A stretch of 64,000 nucleotides of DNA from Platycnemis pennipes (Eukaryota; Arthropoda; Insecta; Odonata; Platycnemididae). Both the position numbers and the translations under genes were made by a program. The notes beneath the pieces were generated by a model. The model did not search any database, had not been told where the DNA came from, and worked only from the letters and a program-made list of their open reading frames with translations. Location of the stretch: the NCBI GenBank assembly GCA_933228895.1, contig OW121847.1, forward strand, positions 124,352,350 through 124,416,349, read 5' to 3'. Of the stretch, positions 59,370 to 64,000 are shown piece after piece (position 1 is the stretch's first letter; each line of letters starts with the position of its first letter).

Positions 59370-59692
59370 TTCAGGGGAGGCGACCGACAGCTGAGGTCAT
59401 TTGCGCCATATAGGATAGGTGGGTAATTGGGTGAAGGTAGGAGTTTTTAGGGAACGGAGGAAGGGTGGAGTGAAACCCGGCGTCGACATTAGCCTACTCT
59501 TAACGAAAGGCGCCAAGGGGACCACGGCTTAACGTCCCATCCGGACGGACGGAGTACTGTACTTGAAATGCCCTCCACTAGGCACCCAAGTGGGGACCGG
59601 ATTTCCACTGAAAAATCCACTGCCGGGAATCGAACCCGGGCCCTCGGGATGGGAGGCCAGTACTCTAGCCACCACACCAACCCGATCCCCTT
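59370..59692 (-). repeat. tRNA-derived SINE, copy 6 (minus strand)
   Basis: On the minus strand it begins GGGGATCGGGTTGGTGTGGT with GGTTCGATTCCCGG and continues through gggacgttaagccgtgg to the tail module. It is nearly as well preserved as the 48196 copy. Confidence 0.9.
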
Positions 59693-59699
59693 AGGCTCA

Positions 59700-62600
59700 T
59701 TAGAATTAGTACTTTAAGAATTATTTAGCAAGTTACCAATGATCCGAAAACAACGAAATCCTAGAGAAATTGTGGGGGGAAGCGGCATTTAATAAGATAA
59801 TGTTTTCAAGGACTTAAAGAAACTGTTGTATTTGTTTGGAAAACAAAATTACGATTTGTTAAATAGAATTAACATTGAACAATCCCGAGTATTTGCAATT
59901 GAGTCACTATTGTCTCCCATTTTATCGGTTATCTTTATGGATTATCTATAACGCACTCTTTTTTTCCTTCAGATCATTTGATCTTTAGTAATAGCAGCAT
60001 TATAGCAATAATTCCAATGAATCATTGGTATTTTTGAGAAATTTAGTCTTATAGGAAGGCGTTTGAGCGTTAATGAGAGGATTTTGAGGAGTAAGTTTGA
60101 TGGAGATGAACCAAAAGAGGAAAATTGTTGGGAGAAGTTAAGGGGATGTATGAAAAGTATGGAGGGATTGAAAGTATTGTAAGGTTACTATAATAAAGAC
60201 AGATTCAGGGTACAATATAGGGTTCGAAGGGGAGGAAAGGAATAGGGCATTGGAACAGCTTGAGAGAAGGTAGAACACATGAAAAATTAAGAGTATTTTA
60301 AAACTGATTTTATCTAATGCAATGTAAATTTTTCGTGACGGGAATTACCGCAGGGTAAGGTAGGATTAAATCAGGCTGGACTTGTCCACGGAGCTATGAT
60401 TCTTAGTAGACCTCTTATGATAAGTGTCCATGAGTTTCCTGTATCTCAAACGAGAGAACGACTTGACGAAAATTCGACCCTCGCATTTCACTGAAAAGAA
60501 ATGTTTTCATGTCACATTAACACGTTTTGGTGATTCCTAAATTACGCATTTCTGCACTTGTTTAATAATGCTTGGTGGGCATGAAAGCTCAAGATATTGG
60601 TCTGAATACTTCAAATTTCTACATTTTTTAGTTATGAAATAATTAAATAGCTTTACATCAAAATCAGAACAAGCAATTGGCGCACGATCACTTTTTTCGG
60701 GACCTTTGTTAAAAATGGAGATACCTCTTTGAATTTTATATACAATTTCTGAAACCTGAAAAATTTCAAATATAAGAAACCTACAACCATGATTCTAGAT
60801 TCTATTTTTATAAACGTCTTAACCGTTTCTTTATGGAGATCCTATAGCAGGATTTTCGTTATCATCGACAATGGTTCAAACTGAATCAAGAGTCACCGAA
60901 GGAATCCTAATCGTAGTTCGGCCAGTTGTGGATTACCGTAGTCTTCTCTCGGTGTCTTCAGGAAAGGGCTGGAATGACTAGCCGGTGATTTTGGACCAGC
61001 GAGTTTATCGGGGTGAACGGGTAAGCTCAGCCTGAGCATAGGCCCAAACCAGCGCTGGACCACTGCCTCAGCACGTTTTGCTATAGGACGGATTTGGCGT
61101 TGGCCGCCAAAAAACAATGTGTTTTCGTATTTCAGGTCGATTGCTACATCTCAGAACCGGGTGCCGCAATTATGGACCGGATGCAAGTGAATTGAATGCT
61201 CGGCCAAAAATATGGAAAAATCTGTACGCTGTTGGCTTTGTCAGATAAAGCAATCTTTTTGAAATATAAATCAATATTTATACTATCGATACCTACGGCT
61301 TTCGTTTATAATTTTTTTCCATCTTACCAAAATGCGAGAAAGTTAAACTACTCTTGATCTGCTTATTTAGAGAAAACTTCATTATTGATCTCGGGCGGTA
61401 ACTTCAAATAATTTATTTTTCAAGTCCCACCCATCCCATCGTAATTGCTCAAAATCGTTTGAAAGCTTGATGTTGCTGAGAAAAACATTTTTAATGAATA
61501 TTTAATGAGTGACTTAAGAGAACTAGCAAAGAAATTTATACTGAGTAACGGAGATGCCAGTTCATTAAAAAATATGCTTCTTCTGGGTTGTAACTATCCT
61601 CGCATGTTAGAAATGCAAGTTTAATCTTCTTTTCCCCTGTTAATAATCTCATGGCTACCTTTTAAAGATCCAGGCTTGATGTTTATCGTCGGGTTCCCTG
61701 ATATATGGCACATTATGTTCATGGATCATCAAATATTCATCGTTAATGTTCAGCTTATACTAGCTAACGCGCCTCGTAATTCTCGTACGGTTTATACTTT
61801 CGAGGAAATATATAATTCTCCATTAATAAGCCTTTTCTATGCACTCTAAATAGCCGGGCTCTATCTTGTATTTTTGGCTCGCTGCTTTCTTTTCGCACGT
61901 TTTTCTCGATTTAAAGCTTTATTTCGAAAACCGTTATGCTCGAGATATATTGCCCCAGTGCTAATTATTCGTAATACTAAGGAGTTTTTCAAGGCATTAC
62001 TTATCTTAAGGATCGTGACAAGAAGTTAATTTTGGTGATTACTGATTGTGTTAGTCATTTTGTATACGACCGCAATTTCTGGCGACGACGATCCTTTATT
62101 AACTGTGTGCTAAATGGGGCCGTTATTGTTATTAACTGTGAGCTAAATGTTATTGTTGTCTTAGCATGTACACGATTCTAATTTTTGTCCTATATTGGGC
62201 ACCCAGGCACTCTAGGCTCCTACTTTCATCGCATGTTGCTCGGAGAATGTATGCATATTAGTTTTAACGGAAAGTAAATTAACGTGTGGGGGTTTTAAAT
62301 TTATTAATCGAGATTTAGAGTTAAATGAGATTAAGAGTCGCAAAGTACTTGAGGAAATTTATTTTCCGAGAAAAGTGAAATTGAACGAATGTTTTTCTCG
62401 TGAATGAAAAAAAGCGATACAAAGTGAATAAAATTCATACGCAAGTGAATCTTGGGTCTGAATGAATGAAGCTGAGCATGATTGCCTGTGAAATAGGGCG
62501 AGGACCTGCTACGTGTATATTGCCTTTAGGGAGCACCAGGAAAGGTAAGTTTAGGAACAATGAGGTCACGAAAGAATTAGGATGGAATGTTCTAGCAGTC

Positions 62601-64000
62601 TAGAAGCAATAAAGAAGTTACTTCCCCGGCCCGGTTATGTCGAGAAAAAATGCTCAGAGACAAATAGCCTAACACCAATGTAAAAGGAAAAACGAAAAAT
62701 ATCAGAGAAAAGGGTTGCATGGGGCCGTCCATAAATTACGTTGCGCTAAAGTGGGGGAGGAAGGGGTCGAGACAACGGTTTCCATGCATTGTCAAGAGAG
62801 AAGCGGGGCGTAGGGGTCCAGCCTTCCGTTACGTTGGGAGAAAAATATATTCTATATTTATTCATTGCTCAAATAATAACGATAGTGCATTTTTCTAACT
62901 AGTGAATAAATTATAGAATTAAGAAATAAACGAGGTATTTATAAAAAATGTCTGTTTTAGCACTCACAAAATAGAGAGGGTTTTTTAGCATCGTTATGTA
63001 TTTTAGAGGAATCTGGGAGCATGCTGCGAAGCATTATGGGGATGGGGGAATGTGGAAAAAAGTAAAGAATCGGAGTTATGTAATAGCCCTGAGGAAAGTG
63101 TGAGTAAACGTGTCCTTAGAATAGGCAATGTCAGTATTATAGTTGAAGTATGAATCTCAGGAAAAAGATAAGTAATTGAGTTAAGCCTTAAGCTCTAACG
63201 GAAAGAGGCGGAGAAGTACCTACGTAAGAATATCTACAAATACGCAATATTTGCACTGTTGTTACTTTTATCCCTTTCCCAAAACCACACACAAACGGCA
63301 TGAGAGACTCTTGTCATCACGTTTGCCAATCGCTAGTGCTCAACCGAGATCCATCTCAAGAACGATGAAAAACCCGCCTTCAAGGAGACAATCAATGGTT
63401 CAATCAATCATAGTCACTTCCGAGTGTAGGGGTTAAATCAATAGAACCGTAATCATTAACTTTTTTCTTTCTTTATGATGGCTCATTAAGAAAAGAAAAA
63501 GAATGATTTTCATTGAAGACCGGTAATAATCAGCACATTACTGCTGACTTAGTAATTTTGTCTTTTCAATGCAATCATGGAACCAAAGTTCGCATAATTC
63601 AACATTAAATTTTTAAGGCACTCTAAGTTCCGGCCATAAAGTGACTATTGTTTTAGGCGTGATTCTTTAATGACGGTGATTTATCTTGAAAGCCTTGGTG
63701 CGCCGTCATATCTTGTTAACTCTTGTTAACTTGTTAAGAGATTATGCTAACCTTAGAGTAAGTATAAACTATATTTACTCTATGATGTGAATAATGTTTC
63801 TTAACTATAGTCACGTACAGCAATATCTCTCGCGACTGGGAACGTGTTTGTTTTTCTATCTACAAAAGTGCAATGATTTTACTTGCAGGTGTTCATTCGG
63901 TTTGACCTTACATGCATGAGATACCGGAAGTTTTAAAATATGCTCAGAAAGATAATTTCAATGTTGATGAATGTTCCTTCAACCTTTATGATCGGCGTCC
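59700..64000. other. no gene seen
   Basis: Intergenic DNA. A GC-richer patch at 60880-61130 is open on the minus strand for 74 codons without a recognisable domain. GGGGCCGTCCATAAATTACG near 62721 resembles one terminus of a widespread insect MITE type, but no matching end was found. Confidence 0.4.

Noticed and set aside
62721..62741. GGGGCCGTCCATAAATTACG-type MITE terminus
   Set aside because: No opposing inverted end or target duplication found, so an element cannot be delimited.
1..64000. CRISPR arrays, bacterial operons, viral genomes
   Set aside because: No regularly spaced identical repeats, no compact co-directional genes and no viral gene cluster; repeats present are eukaryotic transposons.

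Overview
The window looks like nuclear DNA of a large, transposon-rich arthropod genome, most likely an insect. The reasons are spliced genes with GT/AG introns up to about 21.6 kb, AT-rich intergenic DNA, several tRNA-derived SINE copies, and relics of nearly every animal transposon class. I cannot name the species. There are no rRNA arrays, functional tRNA genes, CRISPR arrays or bacterial-style operons.

Two host genes can be supported. The first is the 3' end of an unidentified plus-strand gene (exons 3123-3423 and 7343-7370, with a candidate 7-nt microexon at 4368-4374). Skipping or including the microexon changes the reading frame of the last exon. The skipped form ends in a class I PDZ-binding motif (ETSV); the included form ends in an acidic tail without it. 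The second is a complete four-exon ARL14EP-like gene (15461-16729, 23082-23200, 44793-44936, 45261-45360; 543 aa). It has a long Ser/Thr/Asp/Asn-rich N-terminal region and a Cys-rich ARF7EP_C-type C-terminal domain. Its third intron segment (23201-44792) holds most of the mobile DNA in the window.

That intron contains a stack of nested insertions. A decayed minus-strand Ty3/gypsy element (LTRs 25975-26184 and 32628-32672/40750-40941, integrase missing) carries two independent stacks. In its protease region lies a TTAA-flanked DNA transposon (28275-31279), which holds a hAT-like element with an 8-bp CCCTATAG duplication (29069-31171). In its 5' LTR lies a second hAT-like element (32673-40749). 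That one holds a Penelope-type inverted dimer (33421-33647) and an apparently intact THAP/DDE transposon of the ISL2EU/PIF-like type (about 34002-39699), with a 484-aa transposase and a convergent 188-aa SWIM-domain gene. A Harbinger-type element with a TTA duplication (35944-37584) lies inside that. Downstream are a Penelope-like RT plus GIY-YIG relic (40942-42330) and a P-element-like transposase relic (42560-43100).

Other parts: 1-12 kb has the 3' end of the first gene, a Harbinger-like MITE with a 19-bp near-perfect hairpin, one of two hAT MITEs with perfect 8-bp target duplications, a SINE, a LINE relic and a palindrome-rich repeat. 12-20 kb has a CpG-rich patch that may be the ARL14EP-like promoter, a small MITE, a second palindrome-rich repeat whose ends resemble the first, and a 5S-rRNA-derived relic. 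45-50 kb has a minus-strand LINE relic with a YADD active site, a hAT-like MITE and two SINEs. 50-64 kb has the second hAT MITE, a LINE relic, a SINE inverted pair and a diverged duplication, but no gene I can support.
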